From Tannerellaceae bacterium (lineage in GTDB: Bacteria; Bacteroidota; Bacteroidia; Bacteroidales; Tannerellaceae), in assembly GCA_031284375.1 (NCBI GenBank), contig JAISZY010000016.1, positions 1 to 33,350 of the forward strand: DNA of 33,350 nucleotides. Reading direction: 5' to 3'. The stretch's first letter is position 1. Each line of letters begins with the position of its first letter. The notes beneath the pieces were generated by a model that was given only the letters and a program-made list of their open reading frames with translations, had not been told where the DNA came from and did not search any database. Below are positions 19,401 to 27,466 of this stretch, in pieces. The translations under genes and the position numbers were made by a program.

Positions 19401-19434
19401 TTTGCTTACAATTCATCATATTTTCTTATTTTTG
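19401..19434 (+). promoter_or_regulatory. Promoter close to kduI (TTTG ... TATTTTTG)
   Basis: TTTG at 19401-19404 and TATTTTTG at 19427-19434, spaced 22 bp, fit the Bacteroidetes -33/-7 pattern well. Transcription would start around 19440, giving a short leader before the kduI ATG at 19457. Confidence 0.5.
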
Positions 19435-19456
19435 TTCTCACTAATATAATATAGCA

Positions 19457-20302
19457 ATGAAAACAAATTACGAATTACGCTATGCCGCGCATCCCGACGA
19501 CGCGAAACAATACGATACCGCCAGGCTACGACGCGACTTCCTGATTGAAAAACTATTCGAAGCCAATACCGTCCAGATGGTCTATTCCATGTACGACCGC
19601 ATGATAGTGGGTGGCGTTATGCCCGTGGACGAAAAACTCCTTCTCGAAGCTATTCCCCCGCTCCGGCAACCTTTCTTTCTCCGAAACCGCGAGATAGGCA
19701 TCTACCACGTGGGCGGAAGCGCCGGAATTGTGCACGTGGACAACCAAACCTTCGAACTTCATTACAAGGAAGCGCTCTACTTAGGCACGGGCGACCGGGT
19801 GATTTGGTTTGAAAGCCAAGACGCCGCCTCGCCCACCCTGTTCTACTTCAATTCCACCACGGCGCATCGGAACTACCCGGACAAGAAAATCACCAAGGCC
19901 GAAGCCATAACAGCCGAAATGGGGTCGATGGAAATGGCCAACCATCGTACAATAAATAAAATGATAGTAAACCAAACGCTCGCCACCTGCCAGCTTCAGA
20001 TGGGAATGACCGAACTGGCCCCCGGTAGCGTGTGGAATACCATGCCGGCGCACATACACAGCCGGCGCATGGAAGCTTACTTCTACTTCGAGCTGCCCGC
20101 CGACCAGGCCGTATGTCACTTTATGGGCGAACCAACCGAAACGCGCCACATCTGGATGAAAGACCTCCAGGCCGTCCTCTCGCCCGAATGGTCTATACAC
20201 TCCGCTGCGGCTACCTCTGCGTATACGTTTATCTGGGGAATGGGAGGCGAGAACTTGGATTATGCCGACCAGGATTTCTTCGAGATAACCGGCCTGAAGT
20301 AA
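19457..20302 (+). CDS. kduI: 5-dehydro-4-deoxy-D-glucuronate isomerase (KduI)
   Basis: KduI interconverts 5-keto-4-deoxyuronate and 3-deoxy-D-glycero-2,5-hexodiulosonate in the cytoplasm, a step in breakdown of unsaturated uronates released from pectin or glycosaminoglycans. Family blocks are clear: ERYAAHP-like RYAAHPDDAK at the start, REIGIYHVGG, GTGDRVIWFES and RTINKMIVN. The metal-binding set is visible as H199, H201 and E206 in PAHIHSRRMEAYFYF and H248 in WSIHSAAATSAYTFIWGMGGEN, with the same spacing as the E. coli enzyme as I recall it. The 281-aa length is normal. No kduD, lyase or other uronate gene is in the window. The TonB receptor gene starts 12 nt after its stop, so it heads a five-gene run. 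Two promoters and an operator-like dyad precede it. Confidence 0.95.
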   Translation: MKTNYELRYAAHPDDAKQYDTARLRRDFLIEKLFEANTVQMVYSMYDRMIVGGVMPVDEKLLLEAIPPLRQPFFLRNREIGIYHVGGSAGIVHVDNQTFELHYKEALYLGTGDRVIWFESQDAASPTLFYFNSTTAHRNYPDKKITKAEAITAEMGSMEMANHRTINKMIVNQTLATCQLQMGMTELAPGSVWNTMPAHIHSRRMEAYFYFELPADQAVCHFMGEPTETRHIWMKDLQAVLSPEWSIHSAAATSAYTFIWGMGGENLDYADQDFFEITGLK

Positions 20303-20314
20303 TGTTCCGCCTGC

Positions 20315-22609
20315 ATGAATAGAAGAAAAAAACAACTCCTCGCCCTTCTCTTCCTCCTTTGCACCCTGAGCCTTCCTGCCCAGGAGAAGAGATACACCGT
20401 TAGCGGAACGATAAAAGACCAAAGTAACGGCGAAGACCTTATCGGCGCCGAGGTCGTTGTGGGCGGAACACGTACCGGCGCCGTTTCCAATGCCTACGGA
20501 TATTATGCCTTAAGCCTGCCCGAAGGAAACTATACGCTGGTATTTTCCTACATCGGATACACTCGCAAAGAAGTAAGCCTCCGCCTTACGGCCAATGTCA
20601 AGATGGACGCAACCCTGGAAGAAGGCGGCCTGGAACTATCGGAAGTCATCATTTCGGCCGAACAGAAGAACGCCCGCGTAGGCAGGGCCGAAATGAGTAC
20701 CGAAAAGCTGTCTGCCAAGTCTATCAAAAGCGTCCCGGCGCTGATGGGAGAGGTAGACGTTATCAAAGCCGTGCAGTTGCTCCCCGGCGTACAGGCTACC
20801 TCCGAAGGCACATCGGGCTTCAGCGTACGCGGGGGTGGGCACGACCAGAACCTCGTCCTCCTCGACGAAGCTACGGTATACAATGCCTCGCACCTGATGG
20901 GGTTCTTCTCGGTCTTCAACAACGACGCCATCAAGGACGTAACCCTTTACAAGGGAGATATACCCGCTTCCTTTGGCGGACGCCTCTCCTCGCTGCTGGA
21001 TATTCGTTCCAAAGACGGCAACAACCACCGCTATACCGCCACCGGAGGGATAGGACTTATATCCAGCCGCCTCACCGCAGAAGGGCCTTTGGGCAGCAAA
21101 GCCTCCGCCATTGTCTCGGCGCGCAGGACGTATGCCGATGTGTTTTTGCTCTTGGCCAACGAAGAAAACCTGCGCAACTCTTCCCTCTACTTCTACGACA
21201 TGAACGCGAAGCTAAACTACCGTATAGACAACAACAACCGCCTCTACTTGGCCGGCTATCTGGGGCGCGACAAGTTTGGGATGAAATACGCCGGAATGGC
21301 CTTCGGGAACAAAACGGCTACCTTGCGATGGAATCATATCTTCTCCCCCCTGCTCTTCTCCAATTTTACGCTGATGGGCAGTTCTTACGATTATTATCTG
21401 CGAAGCGAGTTAAGCTCGCAGTTCAACCAGGAACTCAAGTCGGGCCTGGAAGACTACGCCTTCAAAGCCGACTTTTCCTATCATCCCAATCCGGCCAACA
21501 GCCTGAAGTTCGGCTACAACTTCGTTTACCATACCTTCCTGCCCGGCAAAGGCGGAGGCGTTGGAGCCGAGAGCATCATAGGGAGCGTGTCGATACCCAA
21601 AGAATTTGCCACAGAAAGCAATCTCTACATCGCCAACGAAACCGATATCGCCGGGAAATTAAAGCTGAAATACGGGCTGCGCTTCTCTACCTTCCAAAAC
21701 ATATCGAACGGCGACGACAACCACCGGAAAGGAACGATTTATCACCATCAGCAACAGTTGGAACCCAGAGCCGGGGCGGTTTATCTCTTCAACGACCGGC
21801 AGTCGGTAAAGGCCGGCTACACGCGCACGGTACAGTACATACAACTGGCCTCCAACTCGTCGGCCGGCTCTCCGCTGGACTTATGGTTTCAGGCTTCGCC
21901 CGATGTAAAGCCTCAACTGTGCGACCAATTCACCGTGGGCTATTTCCGCAACTTTGCCTCGAACGCCTACGAACTCTCGGCCGAAGTCTATTATAAGAAC
22001 ATGCAGCATGTGGTAGACTTTAAAGACCATGCCAATCTGATGATCAACAAAGACCTGGAGCAAGAACTACGCTTCGGCCAAGGCCATTCCTACGGGCTGG
22101 AGCTGATGCTTCGCAAAACAGACGGCCCGCTGAACGGCTGGATTAGCTACACACTGTCAAAGAGCAGCAGGAAGATAGAGGACGTAAACGAAGGACGTTG
22201 GTATCGTTCGCCCTACGATAAGCCGCACAATGTTTCTATCGTAGGTACATACGAAATAAACCCGCGATGGTCTGTTTCGGCCAACTGGGTCTATGCCGAC
22301 GGCACGCCCGTGACCTACCCCACGGGGCGCTTCCGGATAGAAAACAGCTACGTACCCGTATATTCCGGGCGAAACGAATACCGCTACCCGGCCTACCATC
22401 GCTTGGATTTGTCGGCCACCCTTCAACTGTCCAAACCCGGCAAACCCTTTAAGCACGAATTGAACATCTCGCTCTACAACGCATACGGAAGGAAGAACGC
22501 CTGGACCATCCTCTTCCGCCAGGAAGAAGATCAACCCGATGTATCGTATGCCGAAAAGATATATCTGTTTACCTTTATACCCTCAATCACATGGAACTTC
22601 AGCTTTTAA
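20315..22609 (+). CDS. TonB-dependent outer-membrane receptor with carboxypeptidase-like domain
   Basis: A 764-aa outer-membrane transporter. It has a signal peptide (NRRKKQLLALLFLLCTLSLPAQ), then a carboxypeptidase-regulatory-like domain (about 27-105: TVSGTIKDQSNGEDLIGAEV, GYYALSLPEGNYTLVFSYIGY), a plug (about 120-235: LMGEVDVIKAVQLLPGVQ, FSVRGGGHDQNLVLLDEATVYN) and a beta barrel ending in the aromatic ITWNFSF. At this length it belongs to the smaller class usually paired with DUF4249 lipoproteins, not the roughly 1000-aa SusC class. The DUF4249 gene overlaps its 3' end by 19 bp, so the two are co-translated and probably form one uptake complex. The ligand is unknown; linkage to kduI raises a uronate-containing ligand as a guess, but the rest of the operon (cysS) gives no support. 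Confidence 0.9.
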   Translation: MNRRKKQLLALLFLLCTLSLPAQEKRYTVSGTIKDQSNGEDLIGAEVVVGGTRTGAVSNAYGYYALSLPEGNYTLVFSYIGYTRKEVSLRLTANVKMDATLEEGGLELSEVIISAEQKNARVGRAEMSTEKLSAKSIKSVPALMGEVDVIKAVQLLPGVQATSEGTSGFSVRGGGHDQNLVLLDEATVYNASHLMGFFSVFNNDAIKDVTLYKGDIPASFGGRLSSLLDIRSKDGNNHRYTATGGIGLISSRLTAEGPLGSKASAIVSARRTYADVFLLLANEENLRNSSLYFYDMNAKLNYRIDNNNRLYLAGYLGRDKFGMKYAGMAFGNKTATLRWNHIFSPLLFSNFTLMGSSYDYYLRSELSSQFNQELKSGLEDYAFKADFSYHPNPANSLKFGYNFVYHTFLPGKGGGVGAESIIGSVSIPKEFATESNLYIANETDIAGKLKLKYGLRFSTFQNISNGDDNHRKGTIYHHQQQLEPRAGAVYLFNDRQSVKAGYTRTVQYIQLASNSSAGSPLDLWFQASPDVKPQLCDQFTVGYFRNFASNAYELSAEVYYKNMQHVVDFKDHANLMINKDLEQELRFGQGHSYGLELMLRKTDGPLNGWISYTLSKSSRKIEDVNEGRWYRSPYDKPHNVSIVGTYEINPRWSVSANWVYADGTPVTYPTGRFRIENSYVPVYSGRNEYRYPAYHRLDLSATLQLSKPGKPFKHELNISLYNAYGRKNAWTILFRQEEDQPDVSYAEKIYLFTFIPSITWNFSF

Positions 22610-23484
22610 TATCCCGGCGGGCTTTTACGGCCGTTTGCTTCCTCGTTGTATTATCCGTATTAGGAGGATGCGAAGAACGCATCCACATACGCACCGACGC
22701 CTCGGATCCGAGGTTAATTATCTACGGTTATATCACCACCGATACGGCGAATCACGGTATATGGATAACCCGTTCGTCGGATTATTTTTCTACCGAAAAA
22801 CCCCAAGGCATATCCGGCGCCGGGGTTAGTATCCGTTGCAAAGAAGACATATATACGCTATCCGAAGACGCTTCCGAGCAAGGATACTACCGCATGGAGA
22901 CCCCCGTGGCAGGACAGGCGGGCGAAACGTATACGCTGGAGGTATCCCTCGATTTCGACGGCAACGGAGAGCCGGAAACCTACCGGGCCGCCTCCTTTCT
23001 GCCGCCGGCGGCAAGGCTTGATTCTATATCCGTTGTCCCTTCCGTCTTTTCCGAAAACCTTATGGAAACACTCCTCTGGGGGCGTCTTCCCGACCGGGAA
23101 ATCAATTACTTCAGCTTTCACCTCTACCGCAACGATACGCTGCTGAACGATTCCCTGAGAGGCTTCTCCCTGTCGGACGACGAATTTCTGAACTCGAAAG
23201 ACATCCAAGGGCTGCCGACCTTTTATTTAAATCAGCGCCGCGAGTCGGACGTCCTCATTCCCGGCGACAGGATTACGTTTCAAATAGAAGGCATTACCCG
23301 CGAGTATAGCCGCTTTATCTCCAATGCCCAGTCCGAAAGCAGAGGCTCCATACCCCTCTTTGGCGGCCCTCCGGCCAATCTGGAAACCAACATCCGCTGC
23401 CTCTCACCTTCCGGCAACGAGGTGGGCGTATCGGGCTTTTTTACGGCTTATTCCAAAGCCCGGATATCCATGATTTATTATTAG
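22591..23484 (+). CDS. DUF4249 lipoprotein, partner of the TonB receptor
   Basis: This 297-aa protein has a lipoprotein signal ending LSVLGGC (lipid-carrying Cys27). DUF4249 features follow: [35 protein letters not shown] and [13 protein letters not shown]. The C-terminus [14 protein letters not shown] also fits this family. DUF4249 proteins are outer-membrane lipoproteins of unknown ligand that pair with small TonB receptors, much as SusD pairs with SusC. The start overlaps the receptor's last codons by 19 bp. cysS starts 22 nt downstream. Ligand and exact role are not known. Confidence 0.8.
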   Translation: MELQLLISRRAFTAVCFLVVLSVLGGCEERIHIRTDASDPRLIIYGYITTDTANHGIWITRSSDYFSTEKPQGISGAGVSIRCKEDIYTLSEDASEQGYYRMETPVAGQAGETYTLEVSLDFDGNGEPETYRAASFLPPAARLDSISVVPSVFSENLMETLLWGRLPDREINYFSFHLYRNDTLLNDSLRGFSLSDDEFLNSKDIQGLPTFYLNQRRESDVLIPGDRITFQIEGITREYSRFISNAQSESRGSIPLFGGPPANLETNIRCLSPSGNEVGVSGFFTAYSKARISMIYY

Positions 23485-23506
23485 CAACCATTTAAACACA
23501 TACATA

Positions 23507-24988
23507 ATGGAACATACATTGAATCTGTATAACACACGGACAAAGAAAAAAGAACTTTTCGTACCCTTGCACCAACCGCATGTAGGCATGTATGTATGCG
23601 GCCCTACCGTCTATGGCGATGCACATTTGGGCCATGCCCGTCCGGCCATTACGTTCGATCTCCTCTTCCGCTACCTCCTTCACTTAGGATATAAGGTGCG
23701 CTACGTGCGCAACATCACCGATGTGGGGCATCTGGAGCGCGATGCCGACGACGGCGAAGACAAGATTGCCAAGAAAGCCCGCTTGGAACAATTGGAACCG
23801 ATGGAAATTGTACAATATTACCTCAACCGCTACCACAAGGCCATGGAGGCGCTCCATATGCTCCCTCCCAGTATCGAGCCTCACGCTTCGGGGCATATCA
23901 TCGAACAGATAGCATTGGTAAACGAAATCCTCCGAAACGGATACGCCTACGAAAGCCAAGGCTCTGTGTACTTCGACGTAGATAAATACAACCAAACCCA
24001 CCGCTATGGCGCCCTTTCCGGAAGACGTGTGGAAGATATGCTCAATGCCTCCCGCCACTTGGAAGGACAGGAAGAAAAACGCAACCCCGTAGACTTTGCC
24101 CTCTGGAAGCGGGCGCAGCCGGAGCACATCATGCGCTGGCCTTCTCCCTGGAGCGACGGCTTTCCCGGATGGCATTGCGAATGTACGGCCATGGGAAGAA
24201 AATACTTGGGCAAACACTTCGACATCCACGGCGGAGGCATGGACTTGATCTTCCCGCATCACGAATGTGAGATTGCCCAGGCGGTAGCATCGCAGGGCGA
24301 CGAGATGGTGCGCTATTGGATGCACAACAATATGATTACCGTGGGCGGACAGAAGATGGGGAAATCGCTCGGTAACTTTATCACGCTGGAAGAATTTTTC
24401 GCCGGCTCCCATCCCATGCTCACGCAGGCTTATTCGCCTATGACGATTCGCTTCTTTATCCTGCAAGCCCACTATCGCAGCGCCGTAGACTTCGGCAACG
24501 AAGCCCTGCAAGCTTCCGAAAAAGGTTTAGCCCGCCTGATGGAAGCCTACCAACAGGTAGGCAAACTCACTCCGTCCGACGTCTCTTCCGCCCAAGGCAT
24601 ATCCCGCCTCCGCGCCCAATGCTACGAAGCCCTGAACGACGACCTGAACTCGCCCATCGTAATCTCCCACCTCTTTGAAGCCGTGCACATCATCCATTCC
24701 GCCAAAGACGGAAAGATAACCCTTTCGGCCGCCGATTTGAACGAGCTGCAAGAGCTGTTCCAACTCTTCCTTTTCGATATTCTGGGAATGAAAAACGAAG
24801 CCCCGGAAGCTAACAGTAGCCGGGAAGAAGCCTTCGGCAAGGCCGTAGAACTCCTCCTCGCCATCCGCCAACAGGCGAAAGCCAACAAAGACTGGGCTAC
24901 TTCCGACCAAATACGCAACGAACTAACCGCCTTAGGCTTTGAAATAAAAGACACCAAAGAAGGAACGGAATGGAAAATAAACAATTGA
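23507..24988 (+). CDS. cysS: Cysteine-tRNA ligase
   Basis: Class I aminoacyl-tRNA synthetase that charges tRNA-Cys in the cytoplasm. The N-terminal active site shows [17 protein letters not shown], where HLGH is the HIGH motif and the Cys of VCGPT is a zinc ligand. Other zinc ligands lie in [12 protein letters not shown] and in HHECEIAQA. The KMSKS loop is KMGKSLGN (about residue 282). [16 protein letters not shown] is diagnostic, and the C-terminal anticodon-binding helical region is complete (493 aa, typical length). It sits 22 nt after the DUF4249 gene and 7 nt before a thioesterase gene, an unusual operon position for a housekeeping gene. Confidence 0.97.
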   Translation: MEHTLNLYNTRTKKKELFVPLHQPHVGMYVCGPTVYGDAHLGHARPAITFDLLFRYLLHLGYKVRYVRNITDVGHLERDADDGEDKIAKKARLEQLEPMEIVQYYLNRYHKAMEALHMLPPSIEPHASGHIIEQIALVNEILRNGYAYESQGSVYFDVDKYNQTHRYGALSGRRVEDMLNASRHLEGQEEKRNPVDFALWKRAQPEHIMRWPSPWSDGFPGWHCECTAMGRKYLGKHFDIHGGGMDLIFPHHECEIAQAVASQGDEMVRYWMHNNMITVGGQKMGKSLGNFITLEEFFAGSHPMLTQAYSPMTIRFFILQAHYRSAVDFGNEALQASEKGLARLMEAYQQVGKLTPSDVSSAQGISRLRAQCYEALNDDLNSPIVISHLFEAVHIIHSAKDGKITLSAADLNELQELFQLFLFDILGMKNEAPEANSSREEAFGKAVELLLAIRQQAKANKDWATSDQIRNELTALGFEIKDTKEGTEWKINN

Positions 24989-24995
24989 TGCGGCC

Positions 24996-25406
24996 ATGAC
25001 AACTATTCAAGACTTTTTGCAAGGCGATAAGTTTGCCCTCCTGGCCGGCGTAGAACTGCTGGAAGTAAGAAACGGATATGCGAAGGCATGTATGGAAATC
25101 AAACCCCTTCACCTCAACGGCGGAGGGGTTTGTCAGGGCGGAGCTATTTTTACGTTGGCCGACTTAGCCTTTGCCGCTGCCACCAACAGCCATGCCCGGC
25201 TCACTCTTTCCATTACCTCGTCTATCCATTTCTTCCAATCCGAAAGCAAAGGCATACTCTATGCCGAAGCTCGCGAGATATTCAGCCATAAACGACTATC
25301 CAATTGCGAGGTACACATCACCAACGCATCCGGCACACTGATTGCCACCTTTTGCGGAACCGGCTACCGGAAAGACACCGAACTGCCGTTCGCTCCGGTG
25401 GAATAA
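24996..25406 (+). CDS. PaaI-type hotdog thioesterase
   Basis: A 136-aa single-domain hotdog protein. HLNGGGVCQGGAIFTLADLAFAAATNS is the catalytic helix region of PaaI/YbgC-like acyl-CoA thioesterases, with an HxNxxGxxHGG-like pattern in which the second His is replaced (VCQGG). SITSSIHFFQSESKGILYAEAREI supplies the dimer-forming beta strands. It probably hydrolyses a cytoplasmic acyl- or aryl-CoA; the substrate cannot be told. It follows cysS by 7 nt and is the last gene of the run. Its stop codon lies inside the arm of an inverted repeat shared with the convergent gene. Confidence 0.85.
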   Translation: MTTIQDFLQGDKFALLAGVELLEVRNGYAKACMEIKPLHLNGGGVCQGGAIFTLADLAFAAATNSHARLTLSITSSIHFFQSESKGILYAEAREIFSHKRLSNCEVHITNASGTLIATFCGTGYRKDTELPFAPVE

Positions 25407-25436
25407 TCTACCGCACATGGTTTCCTTTATTCCACC
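25397..25436. terminator. Shared inverted repeat containing both convergent stop codons
   Basis: GGTGGAATAA (25397-25406) and TTATTCCACC (25427-25436) are a perfect 10-bp inverted repeat around a 20-nt loop. Each arm includes the last codons and stop of one gene, so both proteins end in Val-Glu. It could act as a bidirectional terminator. It has no U-tract, so this function is inferred. Confidence 0.4.
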
Positions 25437-25813
25437 CGTTTCATCTGAACGGTAAAGTCGAACGAGTCGGCGCTTATGTTGCACGAAAGATTTTTGTCTA
25501 CGAACGCAAAGGCAAGGGAAAGAGGATAGCCTTGCACATCCATGTCTGCATAGAACTTGCCGTTGTCGTTAGGACGGAAAGGCGTGGAGGTTGTAACGCC
25601 ATAGTAATCCAATTCAAACACGGCGGTGGTATTTCCTTCTTCCTGTTTGATGGTACAAAAGCCGGTAGAAGGCTGACCGGATTGAGGGTCTTCGAAGGTA
25701 TAGCTCCATTTGCCGAGCATTTCCTTGGGAACTTCTTTCTGCTGCTGAGCCGACAGAGAAAAACAACAGGCGAACAAAACGCAAATAGCGGAGAATCGAA
25801 TCATCGTTTTCAT
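25427..25813 (-). CDS. Small secreted protein of unknown function
   Basis: The mature chain follows a signal peptide (KTMIRFSAICVLFACCFSLSAQ). LGKWSYTFEDP and later alternating strands (GFCTIKQEEGNTTAVFELDYYG, KFYADMDVQGYPLSLAFAFVD) suggest a small lipocalin-like beta barrel in the periplasm or outside the cell. The track starts 14 codons earlier at 25855, but a -7 box lies between the two ATGs, and only the inner start places the signal peptide at the N-terminus. That gives 128 aa. It converges on the thioesterase gene with a 20-nt gap. No family is recognised with confidence. Confidence 0.65.
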   Translation of the reverse strand: MKTMIRFSAICVLFACCFSLSAQQQKEVPKEMLGKWSYTFEDPQSGQPSTGFCTIKQEEGNTTAVFELDYYGVTTSTPFRPNDNGKFYADMDVQGYPLSLAFAFVDKNLSCNISADSFDFTVQMKRVE

Positions 25814-25842
25814 AGAATTATAATTTAAATGAAGTAATGGTG

Positions 25843-25850
25843 CAAACATA
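25843..25850 (-). promoter_or_regulatory. -7 box TATGTTTG for the small secreted protein
   Basis: On the minus strand TATGTTTG matches the Bacteroidetes -7 consensus and would start transcription about 20 nt upstream of the ATG at 25813. No convincing -33 element was seen. It rules against the longer ORF start at 25855. Confidence 0.45.
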
Positions 25851-25904
25851 CGCAATTTTGTGTTACTACATGATTACATCTCCCGAAATCCATAACAAAT
25901 CAAA

Positions 25905-25935
25905 GGAGGCTGCCTCAAAACATGAGACAGCCTCC
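25905..25935 (-). terminator. Terminator after the SusCD operon
   Basis: GGAGGCTGCCTCA and TGAGACAGCCTCC pair over 13 bp with one mismatch around a short A-rich loop. It lies 39 bp downstream of the susD-like stop on the minus strand, and the minus-strand sequence after it is T-rich. GAGGCTGTCTC-type hairpins are common terminators in Bacteroides relatives. Confidence 0.65.
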
Positions 25936-25973
25936 ATGACGTGTATTCAAGCGTTTATACGCAAATGGAAAAA

Positions 25974-27449
25974 TCAATATACTCCCGTGCGGGTATCCCA
26001 CCAAAGTTGTTTACCCCAACAGTAATCTACGATACCCTCCAGCGCTTTGTTGAGCAGCTCTTTATTGTACAGGTATTCGTTGTTCGGGTAAGGCATACGG
26101 AAGGGCTGGTCGTTGTGAGCCGTTCCGTATACGGAATTGACCGAGATGTAGTTTACTTCGCGCGTAGGAATCCCTGTGCGACGATAAAGACACCAGGCTT
26201 CGTGGTTTTCTTTGAATAAGGCTACCCATTGATCCCACCAGATGCGTTCTTTGGTGTTGTTCCATTTCCCTTTTCCGGCTAAGTAGGCTTCGGCGTCCGC
26301 TTCGGAAACGCCGTTGTCTTCCATCGACAAACGGACGGCTTCTTCGTAGGCTTCCTCGGCGCTGAGGCCTACATTCCAGCCCAGCATGGCGGCTTCGGCC
26401 AGGATGTAGTAGGTTTCGCAGGATTTGTAGAAGGGGGTAAAGCCTGTGGGATTGTCGCGATAGAGGGCGCCGATGCGGGATACTTCCCTGAGCAGAGGCT
26501 GACTGGCTGCTCCGTTCTGAAATCCGTGAAATTCGCCGTCGGATACGGCCGGTTTGGCAATCACGGGCAGGCGCGGGTCTTCCATGTTCTTCAGATGATC
26601 GATAAAGGTATCGAAGAGGCCGTGGTCGTCGCGCGTACGGCTGTTGTCGTACCAACGTTCGAAGTAGGGCGAAGAGTTTTGCCACCAGAAGTAGGCGTTA
26701 TCTTCGTTTGCGTCGATAAGCGGATACTTGTCGGGGTTTGTCGCGATTTCTTCGATGGTGCGTTTGGACAAATCCGTGGCTACGTTCGAGAGGCGGATAG
26801 CGGCGCGCAGGCGGAGGGAGTTGCAGAATTTCTGCCATTTAAGCACATCGCCGCCAAAGAGGAAATCGCCTTCGCCAATGTCGTCGGTTCCATGTCCGGC
26901 GGCCATTTCGTCGGCAATGGTTTTGAGTTCGGCCATTACGGCGGGATAGATTTCTTGCTCGCTATCGTATTTGGCATTCAGGATACCGCCTTTTTCGGCA
27001 GCGCCTTTGAGGGCTTCGGAATACGGCATATCGCCCCAGGTGTCCAGATTGTACAGCCAAAGGAAGTGTTGGAAGATGCCGGCAGCCCAGCGGATGTTTT
27101 TGTTGCCTTCGGCGGCGTCTTCGGTGCTTTCCAGGATAAGATCCAGTTGGGTATTGCCGTAGTAGCAGTTGTACCAACGATTGCCGAAGGTGTTGTTGGT
27201 AGGAATTACGCCGGAAAGGTAGTCCATGTATTGTATCTTCACAATGTAGCCGGCATAGGTGCCGTAGCCGTCCATGTCGCCGCCCATTTGTTCGGCCGAC
27301 CGGCGAAGGATATTGCCCAGCAAGTTGGTTGCCGGTACGGTGGTGAGGGCGTCGGGGTCGGTGTTGATCTCTTCGAAAGAACCGGTACAGCCGGCCAGTG
27401 TAATAACCGCCAGTAAGCTAACGACCCATCTGTTTATGCTTTTTTTCAT
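25974..27449 (-). CDS. SusD/RagB-like outer-membrane lipoprotein
   Basis: SusD-like proteins are surface lipoproteins that form the lid of a SusC transporter and capture its ligand. The protein has a lipoprotein signal (KKSINRWVVSLLAVITLAGC, Cys21), then FEEINTDPDALT, typical of the SusD-like family 2 (SusD/RagB nutrient-binding lipoproteins). IYPAVMAELKTIADEM, FNKWQKFCNSLRLRAAIRLSN-like WQKFCNSLRLRAAIRLSNV, YYILAEAAMLGWN and ERIWWDQWVALF follow. The track begins six codons earlier, but an AGGAGA ribosome site seven bases before the ATG at 27449 fixes this start, giving 491 aa. It lies 17 nt after the SusC-like gene. The ligand is not predictable, and no glycosidase is nearby. Confidence 0.92.
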   Translation of the reverse strand: MKKSINRWVVSLLAVITLAGCTGSFEEINTDPDALTTVPATNLLGNILRRSAEQMGGDMDGYGTYAGYIVKIQYMDYLSGVIPTNNTFGNRWYNCYYGNTQLDLILESTEDAAEGNKNIRWAAGIFQHFLWLYNLDTWGDMPYSEALKGAAEKGGILNAKYDSEQEIYPAVMAELKTIADEMAAGHGTDDIGEGDFLFGGDVLKWQKFCNSLRLRAAIRLSNVATDLSKRTIEEIATNPDKYPLIDANEDNAYFWWQNSSPYFERWYDNSRTRDDHGLFDTFIDHLKNMEDPRLPVIAKPAVSDGEFHGFQNGAASQPLLREVSRIGALYRDNPTGFTPFYKSCETYYILAEAAMLGWNVGLSAEEAYEEAVRLSMEDNGVSEADAEAYLAGKGKWNNTKERIWWDQWVALFKENHEAWCLYRRTGIPTREVNYISVNSVYGTAHNDQPFRMPYPNNEYLYNKELLNKALEGIVDYCWGKQLWWDTRTGVY

Positions 27450-27466
27450 ATTTCTATCTCCTATCA

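Noticed and set aside
19251-19454. 67-aa ORF before kduI
   Set aside because: Its start lies inside a promoter -7 box and it has no protein-like features.
26526-27416. 296-aa plus-strand ORF
   Set aside because: Antisense to the SusD-like gene; no family features.
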